A stretch of 64,000 bases of DNA. Source: Chrysogorgia sp. JL179-B06. Its lineage: Eukaryota; Cnidaria; Anthozoa; Scleralcyonacea; Chrysogorgiidae. How positions within the stretch are numbered: position 1 is the stretch's first letter; every line of letters starts with the position of its first letter. Of this stretch, positions 30,900 to 40,792 are shown one piece after another. The notes below the pieces were generated by a model. That model ran no database searches. It was not told the DNA's origin and saw only the letters and a program-made list of their open reading frames with translations. Both the position numbers and the translations under genes were made by a program. Where the stretch lies: assembly GCA_035772405.1 (NCBI GenBank), contig JAYKKM010000005.1, positions 2,089,501 through 2,153,500 of the forward strand, in the 5' to 3' direction.

Positions 30900-31006
30900 G
30901 TACCAACAGATATTTCTCTAAGGTTGCTTCAAGATTCCTAGAAATCAGTTTTGTTGATTTGACTAACATTGATAATGTAAAGAAGGCCATAAAATCCAAT
31001 ACAAAG
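30900..31006 (+). CDS. CTH: cystathionine gamma-lyase, internal exon (first visible)
   Basis: The gene encodes cystathionine gamma-lyase, the PLP enzyme of reverse transsulfuration that splits cystathionine to cysteine, 2-oxobutyrate and ammonia in the cytosol and also makes H2S. This exon is preceded by tttttcttag and followed by gtaataatc. It starts in phase 1, completing a Gly codon, and encodes (G)TNRYF...VASRF...ISFVDLTNID...IKSNTK. This corresponds to the DVYGGTNRYF region of animal CTH. The upstream exons (start codon to DVYG) are not between the 24-bp array and this point, so they must lie left of the window unless the gene is broken. The ten exons found join in frame through the C-terminal part of the family alignment with no stop. 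Cystathionine gamma-synthase and methionine gamma-lyase are the closest alternatives. Animal context and sequence favour CTH. Confidence 0.85.
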
Positions 31007-31198
31007 GTAATAATCATCATGAAATTGCTCTACACTCTAATTCACTGTAATTTCTGAGCTTGGATATTTTTTCATCTGTTCCAAATGTCATAGTAATTGG
31101 TGAATATAGAAATGAAATGGTCTGATTCTATAAGTGGATTTCCTGTAGAAATATTTAATATTTGAGTGTATTTTTTAATCTAATTTGGTGTACTGTAG

Positions 31199-31282
31199 AT
31201 TATGTGGATTGAGACTCCAACAAACCCATTGTTAAAATTGATTGATATTCAAGCAATATCTGATATGGCTCATAAAACTGAG
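31199..31282 (+). CDS. CTH: cystathionine gamma-lyase, exon
   Basis: Flanked by tactgtag and gtgagt, phase 0 at both ends, 28 codons. It encodes WIETPTNP, the family signature around the segment that contacts substrate and PLP, then LIDI...ISDMAHKTE. It follows directly on the previous exon in the alignment. Confidence 0.9.
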
Positions 31283-32561
31283 GTGAGTGGATGTTAGACT
31301 GTTTTTGGACAATTCTCATGTCAATTTTGAGACTAGTTTTATCTTGTTGCATTTATTTTAGAAACCTTAAGCTGTTACCATACCAACAGCCATAGCCTCT
31401 AGGGTTCGGCGGTTCAATGCGTACATGTGCTGCTGATATCATTAATGATTTAATTGTTGATACATTACTGATGAAATCAGAAAAGAAAATAGGTCCGCGG
31501 AACGCGTACATGTGCTGCCGCAAAAAAGGTAGAAGGGATGATTCTGAATGAACCGATTTGGAATTACTGAGTCTAAATACATAATACATGTGCCTATTAT
31601 ATTACGCAAACGTGCATACCCATCGCGAAAACCTATTTATTTGGCATTATATATGCAGAAAATTGAACGGCCATTTTTGTTTGGCAAGGTCACTAACGAA
31701 TATTGGCTGATTAAAACGGATCACCCATGAAAAGGAGTACCGTTTGGTCCTACCATTTTAGAAACTATATAAATGACGTAATATTTTATCGACGAGGTGG
31801 ACAAAAATACATCCAAACGAACAACTTGGACGATAACATAGCGTTTGCTGTTTCACAGCAGACGTAAAAAGATTCCCACATAAAGAAGCTTCCTTAAAAA
31901 GATATTAGTACGAACGTTTACGTTATAAACAATTTATATACGATATATTTATGTTAGATTTTATAAATTTACAACAACTATTAAAAAAGAAATATTCTAA
32001 TATATATCTTGGAGTTCTCTGCCAGAAACATGAGCAAATAAGCCCTTTCAGGCTTTAGTTGTGCTCAGCAGTGTGATCACTTGCCCTTGCCATTCTCGCC
32101 AACGGTGAAACTTCTGGCTTGAATGGCAAAATATCGTCTAGGTACTGTAGCTGTGCTAGAAACGGTAATTCCCTTGCATTTCTTCCACCATGGCAATGGT
32201 CATCGTCTCCATCGATGAATGCCGCAACATAAAATTCAATCTCTTTGAACAGACGATCACCGGAGACAGCTGTCGACGTCTTCGCCGATGTTATTAAGCT
32301 CGTTCACGCCCCAAGAGTGAGTTTTTTTTTCAAAGGCAATGGAAAAATTGTGAAACTCTGATGCTTTTTTGAAGAGACGATGCGGTTCCGTTTTTGCGAA
32401 ATAGATAACATGCTTTCAAAACGTGGATCATCATTCAATTTTTCAGTTTTTCGCTCGAAGCAACATCAAAACAATCGGTTTCGAAAAAAAACACCGGGTT
32501 TATCGATTAACCGCCTGAATTTTTATATCTACTAACTTTATATCTTTTATTTAATTTACAG
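31283..32561 (+). other. CTH intron, no gene seen
   Basis: Intron of 1.28 kb. It holds two near-identical 15-bp stretches (gcgtacatgtgctgc) about 86 bp apart near 31,419 and 31,505. Nothing else recognisable was seen. Confidence 0.6.
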
Positions 32562-32609
32562 GGCTTAATTGTTGTGGTTGACAATACATTTATGTCACCA
32601 TATTTTCAG
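32562..32609 (+). CDS. CTH: cystathionine gamma-lyase, 48-bp exon
   Basis: A short exon with acceptor ttaatttacag and donor gttagtg, exactly 16 codons: GLIVVVDNTFMSPYFQ. The Asp of VDNTF is the conserved residue that pairs with the pyridine nitrogen of PLP. Confidence 0.92.
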
Positions 32610-32739
32610 GTTAGTGCTTGTTTTGACTTAAATAATTGTAGAGCAATCTTTTAATCTTTTTAGTTAACATTTTGTGTAAGAAATATTAAGTAATTTATTG
32701 TGTAATTAACATGTATGTTTTACACTTTCAATGATCTAG

Positions 32740-32797
32740 AAACCATTAGATCTTGGCGCTGATATAGTCACACATTCCGTCACAAAGTATATAAATG
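32740..32797 (+). CDS. CTH: cystathionine gamma-lyase, active-site lysine exon
   Basis: The acceptor is atgatctag and the donor gtttgt. The exon begins KPLDLGADI and ends HSVTKYIN plus one base of the next Gly codon. The Lys of SVTKY is the Schiff-base lysine that holds PLP. Confidence 0.92.
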
Positions 32798-33312
32798 GTT
32801 TGTAGTCTTATTTTTTAATATTTTTTCTTTGTGGAATCATAAAGGATTTCAGACGACCATTGAGCTGCAAAGGCACATTCAAAATCCATTGCATCATTGA
32901 TTCAAAGTTGCTGTCATATTAAAGAAGATGATGTCCTTAATAAAACAATTTATAATATAATAATTAGATTTGGCTTTCTACAGTATCTTACTCGCTGTAC
33001 TCCAAAAGTCGAACGTTTCCCCTTGTTTTCATTCATGTCCGCCATTTTTATTCCAAGCGTCTTCCTGTTTGAAGCTTATTCAACTCTCCGACATGAGTTA
33101 TTGTCGAATTTTTACGACAAAAGTGTTTTTCCACCGAGTTTCACTATAATTCCAAAAATCCTAGCACTATCCAGTAATAAAGTAAATGGTTTGAACCTAG
33201 GAGTATCATTAGTTGTGTGAAGTTGATCGTCCAGGTTGTTGGCGGCGATCATGTTCAGAGTCAAGTAAAGCGTGTTTTTCAGGTTTGCCTATATATACAT
33301 CTGGTTCATTAC

Positions 33313-33425
33313 GTCATCGTTTGTTTGTGTCATAATTAGTGTGAGTGGGTGTTGCGTCATGCGTTAAGCGTGGGCCAATATTGTTCGTCATCGGTTGTTT
33401 GTGTCATAATCAATGTGAATGGGTG
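33313..33425. repeat. imperfect 39-bp direct repeat in a CTH intron
   Basis: Copies at 33,313-33,351 and 33,387-33,425 share gtcatcgnttgtttgtgtca and a tgggtg end, 74 bp apart. No function is apparent. Confidence 0.6.
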
Positions 33426-33626
33426 TAATTGTTCGTTAGTGCGTGCGAAGAAGTCTTTTGTAGCATGGTGTCGGTAATTGTGTTGTGATCTGTATATTGG
33501 AATTTGATACTACCGGATTGCGGAATTTTACCGGATACTGGTATCCGGATACCTCGCGCGAGTTTAAGTAGAGTTTAACAAATTTACAAACAAATAAATA
33601 ATAGAGACATTGCTAATTTTATTTAG

Positions 33627-33704
33627 GTCACGCAGATGTTTTGATGGGATTCATTGGCACTAACAATGATGACATTCACGAAAAGTTGCGTTTCTTACAA
33701 AACT
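33627..33704 (+). CDS. CTH: cystathionine gamma-lyase, exon
   Basis: The acceptor is ttatttag and the donor gtaagt. It completes the split Gly codon to give GHADVLMGFIG and ends EKLRFLQN plus the first base of a Ser codon. It matches the NGHSDVVMG...RFLQNS part of the family. Confidence 0.92.
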
Positions 33705-33719
33705 GTAAGTACTCGTGTA

Positions 33720-33990
33720 ATTCGTAGAACTATAAGTACATTCGCTCTTGTTAGCATCCAATTATATTTTAGAATATTAATAGACGTTTCCACTGGATAT
33801 AAGTCATCACTTGTGGTCAAATACTGCTTTGATACAGCACAACAAAACGATGTACACATTACACTGTACACTGTCCTGTAGAAGCTCTCACTGTAGAAGC
33901 TCTCACTGTCATCCCACTTGACTTTGATGTGGTCACTATTAATACAGGTAGCTTTGATATGACATTCCCTAGTCTGTTCAACGTATACCC
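33720..33990 (-). pseudogene. fossil fragment of a Polinton gene, antisense in a CTH intron
   Basis: Read on the minus strand, the frame spanning this interval resembles residues about 128-215 of the 493-aa Polinton protein encoded at 47,570-49,051. Shared marks in the same order are F(K/R)V(F/Y)V.Q, WDD.ES.Y, SFCC.VS.Q, then P.V.TS. A short duplicated stretch around the ES.Y position (gaagctctcactgt occurs twice at 33,881-33,909) interrupts the match. The fragment lacks a start and a full-length frame, so it is a relic of a related, different element. The assignment is by eye on roughly 80 residues. Confidence 0.6.
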
Positions 33991-35394
33991 TGAATATCAT
34001 AATCCAAAGATCATAATCCAAATTGTGTATGAAGTGGAAGACGCGAACCCATCATTGGTAAGTTCTATGAAGAGGAACTATCGACAGTCGATACGAAAAT
34101 TATTTTTATCGCCGAGTTGGGGAATATAGTGAAGACGAAAAAAGTGAGAGGCTCTTGTCAAGTGGTTGGATTATGATAGATAACACAACTCATGGATCCC
34201 TGCATCCATGAACATCCAGAATATTGAGTAATGGATAGCCTTGTGTAGCCATCAAAACACCCTTCATTTATGACGATAGCAAACGAAACACTTTGAGTAT
34301 ATTGTTTTGATATATCCAACTTTTAAATACAACAAAATATTCCAAAAGTGGAAGTATTTGAACGACGCAGACTTTATTACCATTCAATACTCACAGAACA
34401 ATTTTGAACTTATTTTGAGACACACATCTGAGGTCTACAAAGTAACAAATAGCTAATCATCCTGAAGGACCGTACGTTTGAACTCGTGGAAATTAGAATT
34501 CAGTGCTAGATATTTTGGGCTGTCTATTATTGTTTTCACACAACAGATCACGTCTATAGCGAATCTTAAAAGAAAATATTAGAAAATTGGTTATATTTTA
34601 TAATTACAAAGACGTTTTTGCAACATACAATGGTCTCAATGCTCTTTAATATACAACAATGAATTCTTAAAGTGCATATAACGTCTGGGGATTTAACATA
34701 TTTGTAATCTATGGATTCTCCTGAGATAAATTGTAATATATCTTGTCAGCCGAAAATTTCATCTTCTAGACTTTTTTGCTGTTAAAGTTGACGGAAATTA
34801 TGTCATAGCGGGCATCTGTCTATATGAAAACTCTTTACAGATTCCCGCTATGAAATCTTAGAAGACCCGCGAAGTCGTCAATCGAAAAACACGGCACACG
34901 TTAACGCAAGATTAAAAATTGAAATTCGACAAGCGCCAGGAACATGAGATCCACGCACACGCCAAGTTTGATTTGATTTCATAAACAACTCTGCGATTGG
35001 TGGCATTTTGAGTTTTCAAGATGCTACGCGGGCGTGCAAGATGGCCTTTTCTAGAAAAATGTAAATTTGTAAATTTTTCAACCTGATTTATGATAATTAA
35101 TTCTAATTTATATTAACATAATGTGTTTTGTTCGGGAAATTTAAAACCACAAGTAAAAGCCGGTTTATTGTGCTATCAGAAAATGTATAGCTTTCGCAAC
35201 AGTTGTGGTTATTTCAAGAGATATCAATAGAACAAAGGGGTGGTTCAATTTTTGATGTTTTTTAGCCTGTCGGGAAAGAGTTAAGTTAGATTCGTTACCA
35301 CAGTACATATATTACTATACTTTAAATAATTGTTTTGATAAAATTATATTTCTTAAGAGTAATTATAATGTTCTTTTATTGTAAAATTTTTCAG
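33991..35394 (+). other. CTH intron remainder, no gene seen
   Basis: AT-rich intron sequence without recognisable coding or repeat content. Confidence 0.5.
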
Positions 35395-35547
35395 CAATGG
35401 GAGGCGTCCCTGGTCCTTTCAGTTGCTTCTTGGCCAATCGTGGTGTAAAAACTCTACATTTACGCATGCGTGAACATGAAAATAATGCTTTTAAGGTGGC
35501 TCGGTTTTTGGAGAAATCTGCTCATGTTAATAAAGTGATTTACCCAG
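35395..35547 (+). CDS. CTH: cystathionine gamma-lyase, exon
   Basis: The acceptor is tttttcag and the donor gtatttt. It completes the Ser codon to read S-MGGVPGPFSCFLANRGVKTL, the conserved SLGAVPSP..C.L..RGLKTL segment. It continues to the KVIYPG region and ends one base into the Gly codon. Confidence 0.92.
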
Positions 35548-35675
35548 GTATTTTATTTATATTTTTATAAACTGACTGTAGGGTAATCTAAATCTCGCAT
35601 GTTTCTTTCTTAAAACAACTTGTAAAAACATTACCGATAATAATGAACAGACTCACAAAACTGAACTGGATATAA

Positions 35676-36390
35676 ATGAATGAATGAATGAAAAATTTAT
35701 TTATACAGGGTAGCCCATTCTGCTCAGAGGCTGGTCTCCAGAGGGGCCCTGTATCTACTAAATTTACAAAATTATTAAAACTACTATACAATATACAAAG
35801 AACTAATGACAATAATTTTAAAAGTCAATTTAGAAGGACGGTTCTCGCTTGGTGTAAAAAAGATTGAATGGATTTCGCACCGTTGGTGATCTCTCGAGGA
35901 AGTTCATTATATAACACTGCTCCACTAAAAAGAAAAGTGTTCTTACCAAAATTATGTCGTACTTTTGGAAGTATGAGCTTACTATTGCGCCTAGTACTGT
36001 ACTTATGTTGGCTATTACATTTCTTAAAATATGATAAAAAATAATCGGGAGCTAGAGTGTTCAAACATTGAAAAACTAGTTTGATCTTATGACAAGAGCG
36101 CCTACAGTACAGTGGTGACCATTTGAGTTTTTCCATAGCCTCTAGAGAGCGCGTGCCGTTCGAAGTAACTATTCTGGCAGCTCTGTTTTGGAGCCTCTGT
36201 AATCTATCATTGTCTTGCTGTAAAATCCACCACTCCACGCAATGTCACAGCAGTCCAAAACAGGCAAGACGATTGAGTTATAAACCAGCAATGCTGCTTT
36301 CTTGGTAACAAAACTTCTAATGCAGCCCAAAACGGCAACTCTGGCAGCAACCTTTTTGCATACATAACATAAAACAAAACTTTAAGGCCA
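35676..36390 (-). mobile_element. 5'-truncated CR1/L2-like non-LTR retrotransposon, minus strand
   Basis: The main open frame (36,238 down to 35,825, 137 aa) is the C-terminal end of a non-LTR reverse transcriptase. It has RLQRLQNRAARIV, CLNTLAPDYF and LYNELPREI. In other frames upstream (to about 36,390) lies the preceding RT segment, ending near VLPVLDCCD, so at least one frameshift is present. The 3' UTR contains a polyadenylation-like AATAAAT. The copy ends in a short (ATTC)n tail, visible as gaatgaatgaatg at 35,676-35,691, which is typical of CR1/L2 groups. It sits inside a CTH intron in antisense and cannot be active. Confidence 0.8.
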
Positions 36391-38326
36391 AGATATATAT
36401 ATATATGTTTCACATCAACAGGTTTAAAATTATCCGGGGGTTAGGCGGGGGAAGCAGTTCTATGATGAATATCATCATACACGCATGTCCGATCGTATGA
36501 TGTACATCATACGGAATGAGATAATGTACTGAATTCCTGATGTCGCAGCTCGATTTTAATGAAACCAGCCAACCGCTGACCATGTTCTTTGCATATTCAT
36601 CATCGATCCAGCACCGTGGGATAGCAACACCCAATTCATAAAGGATATATAAAAGCCGAAAAATTGCTAAATGTTTGGGGGAAATGTTTGGCCTAAATCT
36701 CATGTCACTTCTACCTCCTCTAACATCGTTTACTGTACGACTGGTCGGCGTCTCTCTGACAGATTGCTGAACATCTTCACTCCGTAAGGAACAATGATGT
36801 TGACAAACCTGTAGCCAGATATTTTAATGAAAGTTTGCGTTATTTCACCCGTATTGTTATGTAACACGATAGCCACCAAAAAGCAAGAAAAGCGTGTCAT
36901 TTTCAAACTTGCAACCATTCATTCCTTTGAGCTCAACGAATGTTTTTTTCTTTTATTTAATTCCTCTGAAGGTATTATTTTTGCTAGCATTGGCGGACAA
37001 AATCTCATCTCGCGTTATCGACGCTAAAAATACAAATAAGTTTCGTGCTTTTGTATATCATTAATTATTTGTTATTGTAAATCGTATCTGATTCGCTAAT
37101 TTTTGTCCCATGATTATTTTGCACATAAACGTTTGATAGACGTCCTATTCACTATTTTTGCACCAAACTTTTAGAGTTTTTAATTTGTATTTTAGCACTC
37201 ACAACACAGCACAATACGTTTATATCTATTTTATCCTTCAAATTGTCTTTTTTTAACAACTGCGTCATAACTTATTAAATATATAGGTATACAATAAGTA
37301 TACAAAAGCAAAAACTGTCACTCTACGAACATAACAAATTATGCCAGGGTGACCCTAATGAAAGCCAATTACTACGGGTCCATAGTACATAAAAAGATAA
37401 AAAATACTAAATGAAACTTATATTGCTTATACAATATACTATTTTAGAAACTCAAATCAGCAGATATTAGGGACTTTAAGATCTACGACGTGTAACCTCG
37501 ACAACGCGGCCTTAAAACAAAATAATTCTTCATGCGAAACAAATTAGAGAATGAATAATTTGTAGTCCCAAGAGTATTCTCAACACCGTCCTCGTTCTGT
37601 TTACAACGTAACTCTGAACATTTTCAAGTCTTCAGGACGACGTGAACTCTTTGAGAAGTGAGAACTATTCCTTAATGTTGACTTCAGCTTAAACACCACA
37701 ATCGTTTTTGCAGAACTGGAGCGTTATGGAGGTCACAAAACAAGCTTCAAACCTCATATACAGTAGTCAATTTACGATGGCTTCTTTCAAATGCTTAAAT
37801 TCACACTGCTTGTTAATGTTTTGAAGGCTGGGTCGTCGAGGTTGCCGCCGGAAGTTTCATATCATTCCCGAAATGACGTCACATAGACTATCGGTAGTAA
37901 AATTCGAAATTAAAGTCAGCTGTTATTTCTAAAAAAGCATTATCGTAAGTGTTAAGGGTTAGTATTATGTTTAGTATTAGGTTTGACCGTATCGAGTCTT
38001 GATATGTGATAAAGATTCGTCCTGATTTACATAAACTTTATCTTTGATTTTCGCGGCTTAGACAACATTGATTTTCAAAATTACTACACCAATTAACTTA
38101 TCAAATGGGTCGTTTTTTAAGCCATTTAATAAACTCGCAGCACGTGTTTTATTAGATCTAAAACACTCGTGTTTTAAAGCTGATAAAACACTACTGCTTG
38201 TTTATTAAACAATAGAGTAGTATAGTTGTAGAGCATGACAATTTAATAATTAGAGTGTTCTGAACTATGATCTAACTAGTTTTGACTCTATCTTGAGATT
38301 TCTCTCTATTATGATATTTCATGCAG
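36391..38326 (+). other. CTH intron, no gene seen
   Basis: About 1.9 kb of AT-rich sequence. Short open frames are random in look. A (TA)n tract of about 14 bp lies at 36,391-36,404. No further element was recognised. Confidence 0.5.
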
Positions 38327-38448
38327 GGTTCACGGCACATCCTCAGCATGAATTAGCAAAAAAACAAATGTCTGGTTTTGGTGGAATGGTGACTTTCTTT
38401 ATCAATGGAAACCTTGAAACAGCCAAGAAATTTATCCAATGTACCAAG
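38327..38448 (+). CDS. CTH: cystathionine gamma-lyase, exon before the giant intron
   Basis: The acceptor is tttcatgcag and the donor gtatatc, 122 bp. It completes Gly, then reads FTAHPQHELAKKQM..GFGGMVTFFING and ends KKFIQCTK in phase 0. It matches LPSHPQHEL...GMVTF.IKG of the family. The next exon in the alignment is 22.8 kb downstream. Confidence 0.92.
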
Positions 38449-38505
38449 GTATATCATTATTTTTTTAATTTGTCTACAGATGTGTGTCATGCATGGATCC
38501 AGTAT

Positions 38506-38508
<3 letters not shown>

Positions 38509-38539
<31 letters not shown>
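38509..38539. repeat. (TA)n microsatellite
   Basis: About 15 perfect TA repeats between the CTH donor site and the Penelope-like fragment. Confidence 0.95.
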
Positions 38540-38541
<2 letters not shown>

Positions 38542-39015
38542 ACCTTCGGCCAATGTGGTATATCTCGCAGAATGTGTGGCTTGTGGTTTGCAGGGGATAG
38601 GTTCTACTGTCAATTTTAAGAGCCGACTTGCAAATTACAAATCGCACATAAAGCATAAACGTAGAACTTGCAGTACTGTAAATCACTTTTTGGACTGTCA
38701 TGGTGTTGATCATTCGGCATTAAAATTTATGTTGATTGATCAGAGGCATGACAGTCTTAGAGAATGCGAGAATTTTTGGATTGGTGCTTTGTTGACCAAT
38801 CGGGGAGGTCTTAATTGTGATCATGATTTTGTACAACAATAGTTTTCTTTATACTGTTTAGTATACCATTGTTGGCATTTGTTCTATTTACGCATATTTA
38901 TTAGTTAGTTTAATTTATTCAATTTTATGTTGATATATAAAGGAACTTTAGATTGTATTTCATTTTCTGACGAAGGCTGTCACATGCAGTCGAAAATTTA
39001 TTAAATTGGTCTATA
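38540..39015 (+). mobile_element. Penelope-like element 3' fragment (GIY-YIG domain)
   Basis: The frame from about 38,540 to the stop at 38,842 matches the C-terminal GIY-YIG endonuclease domain of Penelope-like retroelements. It has NVVYLAECVACGLQGIGST, NFKSRLANYKSHI, CSTVNHFLDC and the ending FWIGALLTNRGGLN. The first Tyr of GIY is changed (QGIGST), so catalysis is doubtful. AT-rich 3' sequence follows. A ctgacga...gaaa arrangement at 38,967-38,995 resembles a hammerhead ribozyme core, which is known from this retroelement class, but the closing stem I is not obvious. The reverse transcriptase part is absent. Confidence 0.75.
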
Positions 39016-39049
39016 GTTGGTTTTGGGTCGTGGCCTATTATTTTGTAAT

Positions 39050-39053
<4 letters not shown>

Positions 39054-39146
<93 letters not shown>

Positions 39147-39157
39147 ATATATATATA
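39054..39157. repeat. (TA)n microsatellite
   Basis: Over 50 TA repeats with one TT interruption near 39,134, ending exactly where the palindrome begins. Confidence 0.95.
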
Positions 39158-39250
39158 CTAAGGATTTATGGTGAAGGAAAATTTCGAGTGTGGAAATATA
39201 TACATTTTAAGACCTAACCGGGACCAGTTGCGAAAAATGCAACTTAGCGG

Positions 39251-39322
39251 CCTTCCGGTCAGGAATTGAACCCGCGACCCTGCGATGCTAGTGCAGTGCT
39301 CTGACCACTGAGCTACGGAAGC
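39251..39322 (-). other. tRNA-like segment, left arm of palindrome
   Basis: Mirror copy of the segment at 39,527-39,598. It carries the same box A and box B on the minus strand. Confidence 0.5.
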
Positions 39323-39526
39323 CGTTGCCGAGAGCCTAGTCACGAGTCCTGTATATAACGGTGGTAATGCCAGGATAAGATTCTGGTATATTATAGGTAA
39401 TATTGGGCATTATTACCTATAATATACCGTATATAATAATGCCCAATATTACCTATAATATACCAGAATCTTATCCTGGCATTACCACCGTTATATACAG
39501 GACTCGTGACTAGGCTCTCGGCAACG

Positions 39527-39598
39527 GCTTCCGTAGCTCAGTGGTCAGAGCACTGCACTAGCATCGCAGGGTCGCGGGTTCAATTCCTGACCGGAAGG
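39527..39598 (+). other. tRNA-like segment (AGC anticodon loop), right arm of palindrome
   Basis: The sequence has box A (tagctcagtggt) and box B (ggttcaattcc), a D-arm gctc/gagc, and an anticodon arm ctgca-CTAGCAT-cgcag with AGC in anticodon position. The acceptor stem pairs over about six positions, but the end pair and part of the T-stem mismatch. It is therefore a degenerate tRNA or tRNA-derived SINE head rather than a safe functional tRNA-Ala. Confidence 0.5.
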
Positions 39599-39728
39599 CC
39601 GCTAAGTTGCATTTTTCGCAACTGGTCCCGGTTAGGTCTTAAAATGTATATATTTCCACACTCGAAATTTTCCTTCACCATAAATCCTTAGTACCTGTTG
39701 TTCAATCGAGTGAAATGCCCAATATTAC

Positions 39729-39735
<7 letters not shown>

Positions 39736-39827
<92 letters not shown>

Positions 39828-39833
39828 ATATAT

Positions 39834-39868
<35 letters not shown>
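39736..39868. repeat. (TA)n microsatellite, left insertion flank of the Polinton
   Basis: Long TA tract with two TTA interruptions (near 39,825 and 39,835). The Polinton starts directly at its end. Confidence 0.95.
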
Positions 39869-39870
<2 letters not shown>

Positions 39871-40037
39871 TAGTATAGCAAGTGGGGCTGCGAGCCCAAT
39901 CGACCTCAACCGTGAGTATAAATACCAAAACATCACCAAATTTGGCCAAGTCACGACTCGACAAATTTGGCGATGTTTTGGTATTTATACTCACGATTGA
40001 CGTCGAATAAGCTCGCAGCCCCACTTGCTATACTACT
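39869..40037. repeat. 169-bp terminal palindrome, left end
   Basis: The outer arm agtagtatagcaagtggggc is answered by gccccacttgctatactact at 40,018-40,037. The arms remain complementary nearly to the centre around 39,953, where ccaaatttgg-like halves flank a loop of a few bases. A single strand of this end would fold into one long hairpin with few mismatches (cccaatcgacctc against gcgagcttattcgacgtc). Confidence 0.92.
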
Positions 40038-40401
40038 ACAGCAATCGTTAGTCAATCTAAACACCCCTCCCACGTTTTCTACTAAATTGATGCCAAACAC
40101 ACGCGAGACTCACGAGACAACACCAAATCACTATTTTGACGAAATACGACACGTTTCGTCAAAATTTAGAGAAAGTTTTGTGTCGTCATTTTCGCATTTG
40201 TGTTCAACAAACTACAACAGACGCGCTCTACCATTGTTTCAATTCGTGCGCGAAAAAAAAAGCCACTAGATTGTGATTCTAGTGACGATGTTTAATAAAT
40301 TTCAGCGAGAGAGCCACTAGAGTTTAGTGGTAGTGTTAAATAGATTTCATATGCGAGAGTGCTCTACCTGCTATACGAATCAAGGTCACCTGTTGATGTT
40401 G

Positions 40402-40576
40402 CTAGCAACAACATTCCATTGCGAATAGCAACCACGACTTTTCAAAAAAATGTTTTCACTTTTAAAAAATATTTTCACTTTTAAAAAATATTTTCACTTT
40501 GAAAAAATATTTTCATTTTAAAATATTTTTTTCAAAAAGTTGTGGTTGCTATTCGCAATGGAATGTTGTTGTTAGC
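40402..40576. repeat. subterminal palindrome with AT-rich tandem loop, left TIR
   Basis: Arms of about 48 bp (ctagcaacaacattccattg at left, caatggaatgttgttgttag at right) enclose an AT-rich middle built of about three 19-bp units of the form ttttaaaaaatattttcac. A mirror copy is in the right TIR. Confidence 0.88.
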
Positions 40577-40792
40577 GACACACCACGTACAACCACCTGC
40601 TGTCGTGCGAGGTGGAGATAGCTGACCACGAGAGAAGAATCGCGATGTTTGAAGAAGGGGTGAGGACCACCATGCTAAGACTGTCTAACTTTGAGCGTAC
40701 ACTATGATTGTACACTATAAATATCGTGAATAAAAAACCGTTGTGTGAATGGACTCGCGCGGTTGTTATGAAGCCACCTGCTAACATGCAAA

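Larger units (their letters stand above)
39158..39691. repeat. 534-bp near-perfect palindrome containing two tRNA-like heads
   Basis: The two halves are reverse complements of each other around 39,424. The arms are about 258 bp and the unpaired centre is about 18 bp (cctataatataccgtata). The arms start ctaaggattta and end taaatccttag. Each arm holds a tRNA-like segment with good A and B boxes plus about 90 bp of shared tail (gctaagttgc ... cttcaccataaatcc). The arms translate to the same 61-aa peptide on opposite strands, which shows how complete the symmetry is. The unit is probably a tRNA-derived SINE or tRNA-bearing repeat duplicated head to head. (TA)n flanks both sides. Confidence 0.9.

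Noticed and set aside
32897..33220. 107-codon frame in a CTH intron
   Set aside because: It lies between clear CTH exons, has no recognisable similarity, and its composition matches intron sequence.
38353..39200. Frames rich in YIYIYI
   Set aside because: Translation of (TA)n tracts.
39527..39598. Functional tRNA-Ala gene
   Set aside because: The pol III boxes are good, but acceptor and T-stem pairing is imperfect and the copy is part of a repeat. A tRNA-derived SINE head is more likely.
39158..39691. Identical 61-aa frames on opposite strands
   Set aside because: They are the two arms of the palindrome read through a tRNA-like segment, not genes.
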